Notes: generated by a model not told the origin, from the letters alone. 64,000 nucleotides of DNA from Gp6-AA45 sp035652075 (GCA_035652075.1 DASREL010000227.1:62001-126000); one strand, 5' to 3'; counted from the stretch's first letter, positions 1-8,858 are shown. Translations and numbers: made by a program.

Positions 1-204
1 CTGCACATCGACGAAGATACCTACACGACGATCGGCGGATACATGCTCGGATGCATCGGCCGCCGGCCAAAGATCGGCGATACCATCGAAAGCGACGGAC
101 GGAAGATGCGCGTCGAGGCGATTGACGGACTTCGCGTCGCGAAGGTGTGGCTGTCGAAGCCAAAGGCCAAGGCAACCACGGAACTCACGGAACGCACAGA
201 ATGA
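1..204 (+). CDS. CNNM/CorC-HlyC family protein, C-terminal fragment
   Basis: The frame is open at the window edge and ends with TGA at 202-204; 67 residues are visible. The stretch TIGGYMLGCIGRRPKIGD followed by a VEAIDGLRVAKVWL-like strand matches the small C-terminal transporter-associated (CorC/HlyC) domain. That domain follows the DUF21 membrane part and two CBS domains in CNNM-type proteins, which are linked to Mg/Co efflux. The upstream domains lie outside the window, so function rests on this domain only. The last dozen codons (about 174-201) come from three 9-base near repeats of CACGGAAC plus one base, so the tail looks repeat-derived. The stop overlaps the next start (ATGA). Confidence 0.75.
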   Translation: MHIDEDTYTTIGGYMLGCIGRRPKIGDTIESDGRKMRVEAIDGLRVAKVWLSKPKAKATTELTERTE

Positions 205-704
205 TTCGATCGTGTACCGACGCTGACTTCGACGCGATGTTCGACGTGATCAACGACGCCGCGGTCGCCTACCGCGGCATCATCGCCGACGACTGCTGGA
301 AAGATCCGTACATGCCGCGCGAGGAACTCGCGCACGAAATCGCGGCGGGTGTGCGGTTCTGGGGATTCTTCGAGGGCGATCGGTTGCTCGGGGTCATGGG
401 ACTGCAGGACGTCCAGGATGTCGCGCTCGTGCGACACGCGTATACCCGCACGAACACCCAGGGCAAAGGCGTCGGCACGGCGCTCCTCACTCACGTCATC
501 GCGCAGACGGACCGTCCCGTGCTGATCGGCACGTGGACCGCCGCCACCTGGGCGATCGGTTTCTACGAGCGCCACGGCTTTCGCGTCGTCGAACCGGCAC
601 GCAAGCCGACGCTGCTCCGGAAGTATTGGAATATCCCCGATCGACAGATCGACGAGTCAGTCGTGCTTGAGCAGGCGAAGCGCGTTGGCGATCACGATCA
701 CTGA
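201..704 (+). CDS. GNAT family N-acetyltransferase
   Basis: 167 residues beginning MIRSCTDADFDAMF, a typical GNAT beta1-alpha1 opening. The acetyl-CoA pyrophosphate loop is visible as NTQGKGVGTALL (Q-x-x-G-x-G) near residue 95, and the late GFYERHGFRVV motif is present. I chose the ATG at 201 because it overlaps the upstream stop as ATGA; an in-frame ATG at 147 would overlap the previous gene by 58 bases and add no conserved sequence. The substrate cannot be told. The 3' end overlaps the convergent ATPase gene by 48 bases. Confidence 0.85.
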   Translation: MIRSCTDADFDAMFDVINDAAVAYRGIIADDCWKDPYMPREELAHEIAAGVRFWGFFEGDRLLGVMGLQDVQDVALVRHAYTRTNTQGKGVGTALLTHVIAQTDRPVLIGTWTAATWAIGFYERHGFRVVEPARKPTLLRKYWNIPDRQIDESVVLEQAKRVGDHDH

Positions 705-2795
705 CGCGCCCGTGTCGGCGAGCACCGCCATCCACAACGTCGCGACGCCCGCAACCGCCGCGATCACGAACGCCGCTTTCATCACGGTCGAAATGGCAAG
801 GTTTGCCCTGATGTTCCGCACCGTCGCGCGGCTCAGGCGAATCATGTAGGGGATCTTCAGCAGTTCGTCGGTCATCAACGCGATGTCGGCGGTCTCGAGC
901 GCGGCGTCGCTGCCGGCGGCGCCCATCGCGATGCCGACGTCCGCCGAGGCGAGCGCCGGCGCGTCGTTGATCCCGTCGCCGACCATCGCGACCGATCGAT
1001 AGCGCCGCCGCAGATCCTCGACGGCGGCGACTTTGTCTTCCGGCAGGAGTTCCGCACGCACGTCGTCGACGCCAAGCTCCGCGGCGATGGCGGCCGCCGT
1101 GCTCGCGCTGTCGCCGGTGAGCATCGCCACCGCATCGATCCCTTGCTGCTTCAAGAGATCGATCGCATCCCGGCTCGTCTCGCGCGGCCGATCGGCGACC
1201 GTGATGATGCCGACCGGATCGTTGTTGCGCGCGACGAGCACCGGCGTACGTCCGGTCGCGCTGATCGACTCCAGCCGTTCGTGCAGCGCTGGCGAACACA
1301 ACTGCTCTTCCTCGAACAAGCGATGGTTCCCAAGAACGACGCGGACGCCATCCACCAGTCCTTCCGCCCCCTTGCCCGCGAACGCTCGCACGCCGTCGGC
1401 TGGAGCCGGCGCCACACCCGACGCCTTCGCGTGCTGGACAATCGCATGGCCGATGGGATGTTCGGACCGCTGTTCGACGGCCGCCGCGAGCGACAGCACC
1501 GACGCCGCGCTCTCGTTCGCCAGCGGCATGACGTCGACGACCTGCAGCGCGCCACGGGTCAGCGTGCCGGTCTTGTCGAAGGCGACGCAGCGCACCGAGC
1601 CAAGCCGTTCGAGATGGGCGCCGCCCTTGATCAGGACACCCTTTCGCGCGGCGCCTGCCAGCGCCGCGACGATCGAGACGGGCGTCGAAATCACCAGCGC
1701 GCACGGACACGAGACGACGAGCAGCACCAACGCGCGATAGAACCAGTCGTGCCAACTGGCGTGCATCGCCAGCGGCGGCACGACGGCGACGGCGATCGCC
1801 AGCACGATGACCGCCGGCGTGTACACGCGCGCGAAGCGATCGATGAGCGCCTGGGTCGGCGCCCGCTGCGCCTGCGCCCGCTCGACGAGGTGGATGATTT
1901 TGGCGAGCGTCGTGTCCCGTCGCGCGCGCGTCACGCGGACGTCGAGCGCGCCGCGACCATTGATCGTCCCGGCGAAGACCTGGTCGCCAGCCGCCTTGTC
2001 GATCGGCAGCGACTCGCCGGTGATCGGCGCCTGGTTGACGGCGCTCTGCCCCGTCACGACTTCGCCGTCGAGCGGAATCTTCTCACCGGGCCGGACGACG
2101 ATGACGTCGCCGATCTTGACGTCGTCCACGGCCACGCGATGATCGCCGTGGCCGTGGCGCACGATCGCCTCGGTCGGCGCGAGATCGATCAGCGCGCGAA
2201 TCGCGCGACGGGCGCGTTCGAGCGTCTGCACCTCGAGCATCTGCGCGATCGCGAAGAGGAAGATCACCGTCGCGGCTTCGGAGTACTGCTTGATCGCGAA
2301 CGCGCCGATCACCGCAATCGTCATCAGCACGTTGATGTCGAGCGTGCCCGATCGGATCGCCGCCCACGTCCGGCGCCAGATCGCGATCAGCCCGGCGCCG
2401 ATCGACCACGCGTACGCAAATCCGACGACGCTCGGCGGCGCGTGCCGCGCGCCGAGCAGCATGCCGGCGCCGAGCGCGATGCCGGCGGACCACACCAGCT
2501 TGCGGCGGCGCTTCTCGGAGTCGTCGCGATTCGCCAGCGGCTCCTCGTGTTCGAGCCACGCGCGCATGCCGGTGTCGGCGACCGCGTCCGCGATGACCGA
2601 CGCATTGATCTTCGCCGCGTCGTACTTGACGTGAATCTTCTGCGCCATCACGTCGGCGGCGAAGTCTTCGATGCCGGCGACGTTCTTGAAGCGGCGCTCG
2701 AGCAGCGCGACTTCCTCGCGGCAGTCCATCCCTTCGATCTTGAAGGTCGACTCCGCGTGCAGTTCGCAGACGGTGCACGTGACAGGGGTACTCAT
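657..2795 (-). CDS. Heavy-metal (Zn/Cd/Pb type) P1B-ATPase
   Basis: 712 residues. It pumps soft divalent metal ions out across the inner membrane using ATP. In order: an N-terminal CTVC, then a heavy-metal domain with GMDCREE (residues 22-28), the one-cysteine MDC-x-EE form; transmembrane helices; the CPC ion-binding motif (SCPCALVISTP, near 340); the phosphorylation site DKTGTLT (near 383); HP (SEHPIGHA); and the hinge GDGINDAPALA. CPC with an MDC-x-EE domain points to the Zn/Cd/Pb group rather than copper. The start at 2795 overlaps the ArsR stop as ATGA, and the two genes form an operon. The metal is inferred from this and from the repressor's zinc-type site. Confidence 0.92.
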   Translation of the reverse strand: MSTPVTCTVCELHAESTFKIEGMDCREEVALLERRFKNVAGIEDFAADVMAQKIHVKYDAAKINASVIADAVADTGMRAWLEHEEPLANRDDSEKRRRKLVWSAGIALGAGMLLGARHAPPSVVGFAYAWSIGAGLIAIWRRTWAAIRSGTLDINVLMTIAVIGAFAIKQYSEAATVIFLFAIAQMLEVQTLERARRAIRALIDLAPTEAIVRHGHGDHRVAVDDVKIGDVIVVRPGEKIPLDGEVVTGQSAVNQAPITGESLPIDKAAGDQVFAGTINGRGALDVRVTRARRDTTLAKIIHLVERAQAQRAPTQALIDRFARVYTPAVIVLAIAVAVVPPLAMHASWHDWFYRALVLLVVSCPCALVISTPVSIVAALAGAARKGVLIKGGAHLERLGSVRCVAFDKTGTLTRGALQVVDVMPLANESAASVLSLAAAVEQRSEHPIGHAIVQHAKASGVAPAPADGVRAFAGKGAEGLVDGVRVVLGNHRLFEEEQLCSPALHERLESISATGRTPVLVARNNDPVGIITVADRPRETSRDAIDLLKQQGIDAVAMLTGDSASTAAAIAAELGVDDVRAELLPEDKVAAVEDLRRRYRSVAMVGDGINDAPALASADVGIAMGAAGSDAALETADIALMTDELLKIPYMIRLSRATVRNIRANLAISTVMKAAFVIAAVAGVATLWMAVLADTGASVIVIANALRLLKHD

Positions 2796-3100
2796 TTCCG
2801 CTCCTGCACGTGTTCCAGCCCTTGCTTGAACAACTTGGCGATGTGGTCGTCGTCGAGGACGTAGAAGATGTGACGCCCGTCGCGGCGCGATCGCACGAGG
2901 CGCATCGACCGCAGCAGCCGGAGCTGATGCGAGACCGCGGACTGCGTGAGGCCGAGGACGTCGGCGAGGTCGCACACCGGAATTTCGGTGCGCGACAGCG
3001 CATCGAGAATGCGGACCCGCGTCGGATCGCCGAGCACCTTGAAGGTCTCGGCGAGCGCCGACGCGGCCTCGTCGGTCAGAACATATGAGCGACTGCTCAT
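2792..3100 (-). CDS. ArsR/SmtB family metal-sensing repressor
   Basis: 102 residues with a winged helix (recognition segment LTQSAVSHQLRLL). The dimer helix carries D84-x-H86, then H97 and E100. The spacing (D, +2 H, +11 H, +3 E) equals that of the SmtB/CzrA alpha-5 zinc site. A cysteine is present in PVCDLA at the alpha-3 region. It probably represses itself and the downstream ATPase and releases DNA when zinc or a similar ion binds. It overlaps the ATPase gene by 4 bases. A palindromic operator covers its own start codon, and no Shine-Dalgarno is visible, so the mRNA may be leaderless. Confidence 0.92.
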   Translation of the reverse strand: MSSRSYVLTDEAASALAETFKVLGDPTRVRILDALSRTEIPVCDLADVLGLTQSAVSHQLRLLRSMRLVRSRRDGRHIFYVLDDDHIAKLFKQGLEHVQERK

Positions 3101-3105
3101 ATGTT
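3080..3105. promoter_or_regulatory. ArsR/SmtB-type operator palindrome
   Basis: Perfect inverted repeat with 11-base arms (AACATATGAGC / GCTCATATGTT) around a 4-base centre. The core ATATGAGC-N4-GCTCATAT matches the general shape of ArsR/SmtB operators. It spans the repressor's ATG (3098-3100), and the arm also encodes the first residues (MSSRSYV). A bound repressor would sit over the predicted transcription start. The repeat is seen directly; its use as an operator is inferred from symmetry, family and position. Confidence 0.8.
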
Positions 3106-3106
3106 C

Positions 3107-3136
3107 ATACTAGCAGCCTCGAGCCTCCAGCGTCCA
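3107..3136 (-). promoter_or_regulatory. Candidate promoter of the arsR-ATPase operon
   Basis: Read on the minus strand: a weak TGGACG (-35, 3136-3131), an 18-base spacer, then TAGTAT (-10, 3112-3107). The -10 ends six bases before the ATG at 3100, so transcription would begin at or near the start codon and give a leaderless mRNA. This agrees with the lack of a ribosome site. Inferred from sequence only; the -35 is poor. Confidence 0.4.
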
Positions 3137-3140
3137 GCCC
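3113..3140. repeat. Heptamer repeat, GAGGCTC family (half element)
   Basis: Four degenerate 7-base units in a row (CAGCCTC, GAGCCTC, CAGCGTC, CAGCCCC) fill the gap between arsR and the peroxiredoxin gene. The complement unit GAGGCTB is the one that makes the ten-unit array at 37958-38025. No inverted half is present here. It overlaps the putative -35 of the arsR operon. Confidence 0.6.
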
Positions 3141-3596
3141 CTACAGTGCTTGGAAAACCTTGTCGTAATTGGGCTCGTTTCGCGCGTCGTCGAGGACTTC
3201 CTTGTGCTTGACGGTCCCGTCCTTGTCGATGACGAAAACGGCCCGTTTGGCGATGCCTTTTAGCCCGATCATGTCCGGGTTGAACACGCCATACTGCTGG
3301 ATGACCTCTTTGTTGAAGTCGCTCAAGAGCGGGAAGGTCAGGTGCTGCGCATCCTGGAAGGCCTTCAGCGTAAAGAACGTATCAACGCTGATACCGTAGA
3401 CTTGAGCGTTGGCCGAATTCAGCTTCGACAGCGAGTCGCGGAAGGTGCACAGCTCCTTGGTGCACACCCCGCTGAAGGCCGCGGGGAAGAACGCCAGGAC
3501 GACGTTCTTGCCGCGTTGATCGCTCAATTTCACCGGCTGGCGATCCTGGTTCATCAGGGTGAAGTCCGGCGCTTTCGATCCGACGTCTACAGACAT
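3141..3596 (-). CDS. Peroxiredoxin (AhpE/Bcp-like)
   Basis: 151 residues, cytoplasmic, reducing peroxides. The peroxidatic site FFPAAFSGVCTKELC holds C45, and C50 follows at the same spacing as the two cysteines of E. coli Bcp. The thioredoxin-fold opening (APDFTLMNQDRQPVKLSD) and the GIAKRAVFVIDKDG strand are present. The wording around the active site (FPAAFSGVC) is closer to AhpE-type members. ATG at 3596; the gene runs back to back with the divergent ABC gene at 3660. Electron donor not predictable. Confidence 0.9.
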   Translation of the reverse strand: MSVDVGSKAPDFTLMNQDRQPVKLSDQRGKNVVLAFFPAAFSGVCTKELCTFRDSLSKLNSANAQVYGISVDTFFTLKAFQDAQHLTFPLLSDFNKEVIQQYGVFNPDMIGLKGIAKRAVFVIDKDGTVKHKEVLDDARNEPNYDKVFQAL

Positions 3597-3659
3597 TGAT
3601 CCTCCCTAAGCCATTCGGATAGCATTTTTGTTTGGAATCAACCACATAGGAGTGTTCTT

Positions 3660-4640
3660 GTGATCGAGGTTCAGCACCTCACGAAACGCTATGGCCGGTT
3701 CACGGCTGTAGAGGACGTGAGTTTCCGCGTCGAACGCGGCGAAATCCTCGGCTTTCTCGGCCCCAACGGCGCCGGCAAGACGACCACGATGCGCATCCTG
3801 ACCGGCTACATGCCGGCGACGGAAGGCAAAGCGCTCGTGGCCGGCTTCGACGTCTTCGACGAGCCGATCGAGGCCAAGCGCCGCACCGGGTACCTGCCGG
3901 AAACACCGCCCCTCTACCCGGACATGACGGTCGCCGATTACCTGTCGTTTGTCGCGAAGGTGAAAGGTGTGCCGCCGGCGGATCGTCGCAGTCGAATTCA
4001 GCACGTCATGGAACGCACGCGGATCGCCGACATGGCGAACCGTCAGTGCGGGAAGCTCTCGAAAGGATACCGTCAACGCGTCGGGCTCGCGCAAGCGATC
4101 ATTCACAACCCCGACGTCCTGATCCTCGACGAGCCGACGGCCGGTCTCGACCCGAAGCAAATCATCGAGACACGGCAGCTGATCAAGGAGCTCGCCGGCG
4201 ACCACACGATCATCCTCAGCACGCACATCCTTCCGGAAGTCAGCCAAACCTGCCAGCGCGTCGTCATCATCAACAAGGGACACGTCGTGGCGGTCGACAC
4301 GCCCGACAACCTGACGGCCAGGCTGCGCGGCTCGGAAACGATGTATGTGCAGGTGGACGCCGCGGGCGGCGACGCGCAGGGCGTGTTGAGCCGGGTGCCC
4401 GGCGTCACCCGCGTCGTCGAATCCGACCGGCGCGAGAGCGCGGTCGGCTACGAGGTCGACAGCGAAAGCGGCCGCGACGTGCGCCGCGAGCTCGCGCGCG
4501 CGGTCGTGTCGAGCAACCTGGGCCTCCTCGAGCTGCGCCCGATGCGCATGAGCCTCGAAGACATCTTCCTCTCGCTGACGACCGAGGAAGCGCAAACGCT
4601 CGGCTCCGAGACGACCGCAGGAGACACCGCCAATGCGTAA
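3660..4640 (+). CDS. ABC transporter ATP-binding protein, GldA-like
   Basis: 326 residues with GTG start; AGGAG sits eight bases upstream. Walker A is GPNGAGKTT (residues 34-42), the signature is LSKGYRQRVGLAQAI, and Walker B is VLILDEPTAGLDP, followed by the H-loop LSTH. The C-terminal extension of about 100 residues is usual for ABC-2 exporters. It leads a four-gene operon and overlaps the permease gene by 8 bases. The set matches the GldA/GldF/GldG group known from gliding Bacteroidota but widespread in non-gliders; the substrate is unknown. Confidence 0.9.
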   Translation: MIEVQHLTKRYGRFTAVEDVSFRVERGEILGFLGPNGAGKTTTMRILTGYMPATEGKALVAGFDVFDEPIEAKRRTGYLPETPPLYPDMTVADYLSFVAKVKGVPPADRRSRIQHVMERTRIADMANRQCGKLSKGYRQRVGLAQAIIHNPDVLILDEPTAGLDPKQIIETRQLIKELAGDHTIILSTHILPEVSQTCQRVVIINKGHVVAVDTPDNLTARLRGSETMYVQVDAAGGDAQGVLSRVPGVTRVVESDRRESAVGYEVDSESGRDVRRELARAVVSSNLGLLELRPMRMSLEDIFLSLTTEEAQTLGSETTAGDTANA

Positions 4641-5403
4641 CACCCTTGCGATCGCGCAGAAGGAATTCAAGTCGTACTTCAACGGTCCGATCGCCTACAT
4701 CGCGATCGGCCTCTGGGCGCTGCTCTACGGCTACTTCTTCATCGCCATCCTGCAGTACTTCGTCCGCCAGAGCATGCAGATGGGCCAGTTCGGCATGTCG
4801 CCGCAGTCGATGAACGTCAACCAGCAGCTGATTCGTCCGCTGCTGCAGAACGTGACGATCATGATTCTGTTCACGATGCCGATGGTCACGATGCGGACGT
4901 ACTCGGAAGAAAAACGTTCGGGGACGATCGAGCTGCTGTTGACGTCGCCGCTGACCGATCTCGAGATCGTCCTCGGCAAGTTCCTCGGCGCGCTGGCCCT
5001 CTACGGGGTGATGCTCGCCGTCACGTTGATCCACATCGGGCTGCTCTTCATCTACGGCAACCCGGAGTGGAAACCGATTCTCACCGCGTATATCGGCGTG
5101 CTGCTGCTCGGCGGCTGCTTCATCTCCGTCGGGCTGTTCATCTCGAGCCTGACGAAGAATCAAATCGTCGCCGGCATGGCGACGTTCGCCGTGTTCCTGC
5201 TCTTCTGGATCATCACGTGGGTCGGCAGTTTCTCGGGGCCGACGGTCGACAAACTGACGCAGTACCTCTCAATCATCGATCACCTGGACGACTTCACGAA
5301 GGGCGTCCTCGACACGTCGCATTTGATCTACTACCTGAGCTTCATCACCTTCGGGTTGTTCCTCACGGTGAAGTCTGTCGACACCGAACGGTGGCGGGGT
5401 TAG
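4633..5403 (+). CDS. ABC-2 type permease, GldF-like
   Basis: 256 residues, integral membrane protein with about six helices (for example IAYIAIGLWALLYGYFF, VTIMILFTMPMVTMRTYSEE, and a late LSFITFGLFLTVKSV). The MRTYSEEKRSGTIELLLTSP segment is the hallmark coupling region of ABC-2 permeases of the GldF/NosY type. It pairs with the ATPase just upstream and with the GldG-like protein 7 bases downstream. Confidence 0.88.
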   Translation: MRNTLAIAQKEFKSYFNGPIAYIAIGLWALLYGYFFIAILQYFVRQSMQMGQFGMSPQSMNVNQQLIRPLLQNVTIMILFTMPMVTMRTYSEEKRSGTIELLLTSPLTDLEIVLGKFLGALALYGVMLAVTLIHIGLLFIYGNPEWKPILTAYIGVLLLGGCFISVGLFISSLTKNQIVAGMATFAVFLLFWIITWVGSFSGPTVDKLTQYLSIIDHLDDFTKGVLDTSHLIYYLSFITFGLFLTVKSVDTERWRG

Positions 5404-5410
5404 CTGACCT

Positions 5411-6988
5411 ATGAAACGCATTCTCGATCTCATCGGCTGGCTCGGGTTCGCACTCGTCCTCGTGGCGGTCGCGATCCGATTCGGCTTCCCGGCAAAAGAA
5501 CAGTACGGCTTCTACCTCGCGTGGGCCGGCCTCGTGTGCGTGTTCCTCTATACGCTCGGCCAGTGGCGCGAAATTGCCGCCGTCTTCTCGAAGCGATCGG
5601 CTCGCTACGGCACGCTGACCGGCGTCAGCATCATCGTCGTTCTTGGCATCCTGGTCGCGATCAACTACATCGGATCGCGTCAGAACAAGCGCTGGGACCT
5701 GACGGCGAACAAGGCATTCAGCCTCTCGGACCAGACGCGGACGATTCTGGGGAAACTGGATTCGCCGCTGCAGGTGCAGGTCTTCGCCCAGGAGCCCGAC
5801 TTCCCGCGGTATCAGGATCGGATGAAGGAATACGAGTACGCGTCGAAGAAGATTTCGACCGAGTACGTCGATCCCGACAAGAAGCCGACGATTGCGAAGG
5901 CCAATTCGATTCAGCAGTACGGCACGATCGTCTTCAACTACAAGGGACGCACGGAACGCGTGACGTCCGACACCGAGCAGGACATCACCAACGGCATCAT
6001 CAAGGTCGTCACGGGCCAGCAGAAGAAGCTGTACTTCACGCAGGGCCACGGCGAAAAAGATCCGACGGCGTCGGATCGCGACGGCTACAACGCGATCGCC
6101 GGCGCGCTCGGCCGCGAGAACTACGGCGTCGAGAAACTCGTGCTCGCGCAGACCGGCGCGGTGCCTGACGACGCGACGGCGGTGATCATCGCAGGGCCGA
6201 AAACGGATTTCTTCGCGCCGGAGGTCGACGCGCTGAAGAAGTATCTCGACAAGCAAGGCAAGGTCGTGATGCTGATCGATCCGCCCGACAAGGCGGATGC
6301 GCCGCAGCCGACGAACCTGATCGCGCTCGCACACGATTGGGGCATCGACGTCGGCAACAACGTCGTCGTCGACGTCAGCGGCATGGGACGCCTGATTGGC
6401 ACCGACGCGTCGGTGCCGGTCGCGGCGAGCTATCCATCGCACGCGATCACGAAGAACGGCTCGTTCAACTTCCTGACGGCGTTTCCGATGGCGCGGTCGG
6501 CGTCACCGGTGACGGGCGGTGTGAATGGCCGCACGGCGCAGGCCGTCGTCGAAACGAGCCCGCGCAGCTGGGCGGAAACCGACATCAAGGGTCTGCTGAC
6601 CAGCGGTCAGGTGTCGCTCGACGAAGCGAAAGGTGACAAGAAAGGCCCGGTCGCGATCATCTCGGCGGTGAGTGCCGCCGGCGCCGCGAGCGATCCCAAA
6701 GCGCCCGCGGACGCGCCGAAGCCGGAGACGCGACTCGTCGTCGGCGGCGATTCGGACTTCGCGGCGAACTCGGGTCTTGGGATCCAGGGCAACCGCGATC
6801 TCTTCATGAACATCGTCGGGTGGGTGTCGCAGCAGGAAAACCTGATTTCCATCCGGCCGAAGGAAGCCGACGATCGCCGCATCACGCTGACGGCGACGCA
6901 GCAGTCGAACATCATCTGGCTGTCGCTGCTGATCATTCCGGGCTTCATCTTCGGGTCTGGCGTGTATTCATGGTGGCGGAGACGGTAA
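5411..6988 (+). CDS. GldG-family ABC transporter-associated protein
   Basis: 525 residues. Three N-terminal membrane segments (residues about 8-25, 37-55, 74-92) are followed by the conserved RWDLTANKAFSLSDQT motif of GldG, a large soluble part (substrate-binding-like, with TQGHGEKD and VIIAGPKTDFF) and one C-terminal helix ending WWRRR. In GldG systems this protein is the periplasmic component of the GldA/F exporter. It is followed 3 bases later by the DUF4340 gene, the usual neighbour. Substrate unknown. Confidence 0.88.
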   Translation: MKRILDLIGWLGFALVLVAVAIRFGFPAKEQYGFYLAWAGLVCVFLYTLGQWREIAAVFSKRSARYGTLTGVSIIVVLGILVAINYIGSRQNKRWDLTANKAFSLSDQTRTILGKLDSPLQVQVFAQEPDFPRYQDRMKEYEYASKKISTEYVDPDKKPTIAKANSIQQYGTIVFNYKGRTERVTSDTEQDITNGIIKVVTGQQKKLYFTQGHGEKDPTASDRDGYNAIAGALGRENYGVEKLVLAQTGAVPDDATAVIIAGPKTDFFAPEVDALKKYLDKQGKVVMLIDPPDKADAPQPTNLIALAHDWGIDVGNNVVVDVSGMGRLIGTDASVPVAASYPSHAITKNGSFNFLTAFPMARSASPVTGGVNGRTAQAVVETSPRSWAETDIKGLLTSGQVSLDEAKGDKKGPVAIISAVSAAGAASDPKAPADAPKPETRLVVGGDSDFAANSGLGIQGNRDLFMNIVGWVSQQENLISIRPKEADDRRITLTATQQSNIIWLSLLIIPGFIFGSGVYSWWRRR

Positions 6989-6991
6989 CCA

Positions 6992-8347
6992 ATGCGGACG
7001 CGTGGGCTCTGGTCGACTCTCGTTCTCATCGTCGTACTCGGCGGTCTCGGAGCGTACATCTACTTCGTCCTGAATAAACAGCCGGACAGCGGCAGCGCCG
7101 CGTCGAAGAACGAGAAGGTGTTCGCGAACGTCCAGTCGGACAAGATCGACGAAGTGAAGGTGACCTCGTCTGCGGGCGATGCGACGACGATCAAAAAAGA
7201 GAACGGCGGCTGGCAGATCGTCGCGCCGGCGGCGGCGAAAGCCGATGACAGCGAAGTCAACGGGATCACGTCGGCACTGTCGTCGGTCGAAGTGCAGCGC
7301 GTCATCGATGAGAATCCTGCGAGCCTGAACGACTACGGCCTCTCGAATCCGCGGATCGAGGTCGACTTCAAGACGAGCGGCGACAAGGACTACAAGAAGC
7401 TCCTGATCGGCGAGAAGACGCCGACAGGTGGAAATCTGTTCGCGATGCGCGGCGGCGAGAAGAAGGTGATCGCGATCCCGGCGTTCCAGGAATCCACGTT
7501 CGACAAGAAAACGTTCGACCTGCGCGACAAGACGTTGATCAAGTTCGATCGCGAAAAGGTCGACGCGGTGAACGTCACAGCCGGTAACAAGACCATCGCG
7601 TTCGCGAAGGAAGGCAACGACTGGAACATCAAGAAGCCGATCGCCGCGAAAGCGGATTTCGGGTCCGTGGAGGGATTGATCGGCAAGATCCAGTCGGCGC
7701 AGATGAAGTCGATGGCCGGCGACGATGCGACGGCGGATCCGAAGAAATACGGGCTCGACAAGCCGCAGGCGACGATCGAGCTGAACGCGGGCAGCTCGAA
7801 GGCAACGCTCATCGTCGGCGGCAAGGCGGACGACAACACCGTCTACGCGCGCGATGCGTCCAAGCCTGGCGTCGTCACGATCGACAAGTCGCTCGTCGAC
7901 GACCTCAGCAAAGGCGCTGACGATTACCGCGTCAAGGACCTCTTCCAATTCCGCGCCTACAACGCGAACCATGTGGAGATCACGCGCGGCGATCAGAAGG
8001 TCGTCTTCGATCGCGTCAAAGGCGCTGGCGACAACGCGCAGGACAAGTGGCACCGCACGAGCCCGAACCCAGCCGATCTCGACCGCGACAAGGTCGACGG
8101 CGTCCTCGCAAAGCTAGCCAACATGCGCGCGACGTCGTTCGTGGACTCGAGCCAGAAAACCGGCCTCGACAAACCGGTCATGACTGTCTACGTGAAATTC
8201 GAGGACAACAAGAAGGAAGAGACGGTCAAGTTCGGCAAGAGCGGCGACGACTCGTATGCCTCACGCGGCAGCGAACCTGGGGCGATGAAGATTGACACTG
8301 CGGATCTCACGGAATTCACCAAAGCGCTCGACGAAATCGCGAAGTGA
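6992..8347 (+). CDS. DUF4340 domain protein
   Basis: 451 residues. An N-terminal anchor (LVLIVVLGGLGAYIYFVLN) precedes repeated DUF4340-type modules with motifs such as GGWQIVAPAAAKAD, LNDYGLSNPRIEVDF and YGLDKPQATIELN. The composition is lysine- and aspartate-rich, fitting an exposed periplasmic protein. It closes the GldA/F/G-like operon, where DUF4340 proteins are regularly found; no biochemical role is established. The ORF ends TGA at 8345-8347. Confidence 0.85.
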   Translation: MRTRGLWSTLVLIVVLGGLGAYIYFVLNKQPDSGSAASKNEKVFANVQSDKIDEVKVTSSAGDATTIKKENGGWQIVAPAAAKADDSEVNGITSALSSVEVQRVIDENPASLNDYGLSNPRIEVDFKTSGDKDYKKLLIGEKTPTGGNLFAMRGGEKKVIAIPAFQESTFDKKTFDLRDKTLIKFDREKVDAVNVTAGNKTIAFAKEGNDWNIKKPIAAKADFGSVEGLIGKIQSAQMKSMAGDDATADPKKYGLDKPQATIELNAGSSKATLIVGGKADDNTVYARDASKPGVVTIDKSLVDDLSKGADDYRVKDLFQFRAYNANHVEITRGDQKVVFDRVKGAGDNAQDKWHRTSPNPADLDRDKVDGVLAKLANMRATSFVDSSQKTGLDKPVMTVYVKFEDNKKEETVKFGKSGDDSYASRGSEPGAMKIDTADLTEFTKALDEIAK

Positions 8348-8395
8348 GCGCTCGCCCGCCGCGCGAGGGCTTTCAAGCGAGCGGTATGGTTGTTG

Positions 8396-8429
8396 CTACC
8401 CACAATACATCGACGTTACATGTGGGTAG
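8396..8429. promoter_or_regulatory. Inverted repeat before the response regulator
   Basis: CTACCCACA (8396-8404) and TGTGGGTAG (8421-8429) are perfect 9-base arms around a 16-base spacer, 12 bases before the ATG at 8442. The flanks continue as an imperfect match (GGTTGTTG / GTGGCAGCC). No T-run follows, so it is more like an operator or 5'-leader hairpin than a terminator. Confidence 0.5.
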
Positions 8430-8441
8430 TGGCAGCCACAC

Positions 8442-8858
8442 ATGCCGGCCAGACGAAAATCATCAGGTGAGCCCGTTGTTCTGATCGTCGACGACGACGT
8501 GGATGCGCGTCGGATGTACGGCGACTATCTGCGCTCGAAGGGCTGGTCGGTTTTCACCGCTCCCGACGGCCGTAACGGCATCGACAAAGCCAACGACGTC
8601 AAGCCCGACGCCATCGTCCTCGACCTCTCGATGCCGCGCGTCGATGGCTGGACCGTTCTCAAGCACCTGCGCGAATCGAGCTGGACCGCTCACATCCCCA
8701 TCGTTATCGTGTCGGCCGTCCACGAAAGCCGCGACGAAGCGCTCCGGACCGGCGCCGACGCGTACCTCGCGAAGCCGTGCGCGCCCGACGTGGTGTGGAT
8801 CCAGTTGGCGGCGCTGTTGCGGATCAAAGGTCAGCGTAGCAACGTGGCCCTGTCGTAG
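8442..8858 (+). CDS. Single-domain response regulator (CheY-like receiver)
   Basis: 138 residues, one receiver domain only. Acidic pocket LIVDDDVD near residue 15, phospho-acceptor Asp in IVLDLSMPRVDGW near 64, Ser/Thr switch in IVIVSAVHE, and Lys in AYLAKPC near 113. There is no output domain, so it should act by protein contact or phosphotransfer. No kinase gene is adjacent. The 3' end overlaps the convergent amidohydrolase gene by 28 bases. Confidence 0.9.
   Translation: MPARRKSSGEPVVLIVDDDVDARRMYGDYLRSKGWSVFTAPDGRNGIDKANDVKPDAIVLDLSMPRVDGWTVLKHLRESSWTAHIPIVIVSAVHESRDEALRTGADAYLAKPCAPDVVWIQLAALLRIKGQRSNVALS

Noticed and set aside
1143..2864. A 573-codon open frame on the plus strand across the ATPase gene
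   Set aside because: It is antisense to a well-supported gene, rich in Arg/His/Asp, and has no family motifs; a product of high GC.
8396..8429. Rho-independent terminator after the DUF4340 gene
   Set aside because: The stem is 9 bases with a 16-base loop and no following T-run, and it lies close to the next start; an operator or leader hairpin is likelier.
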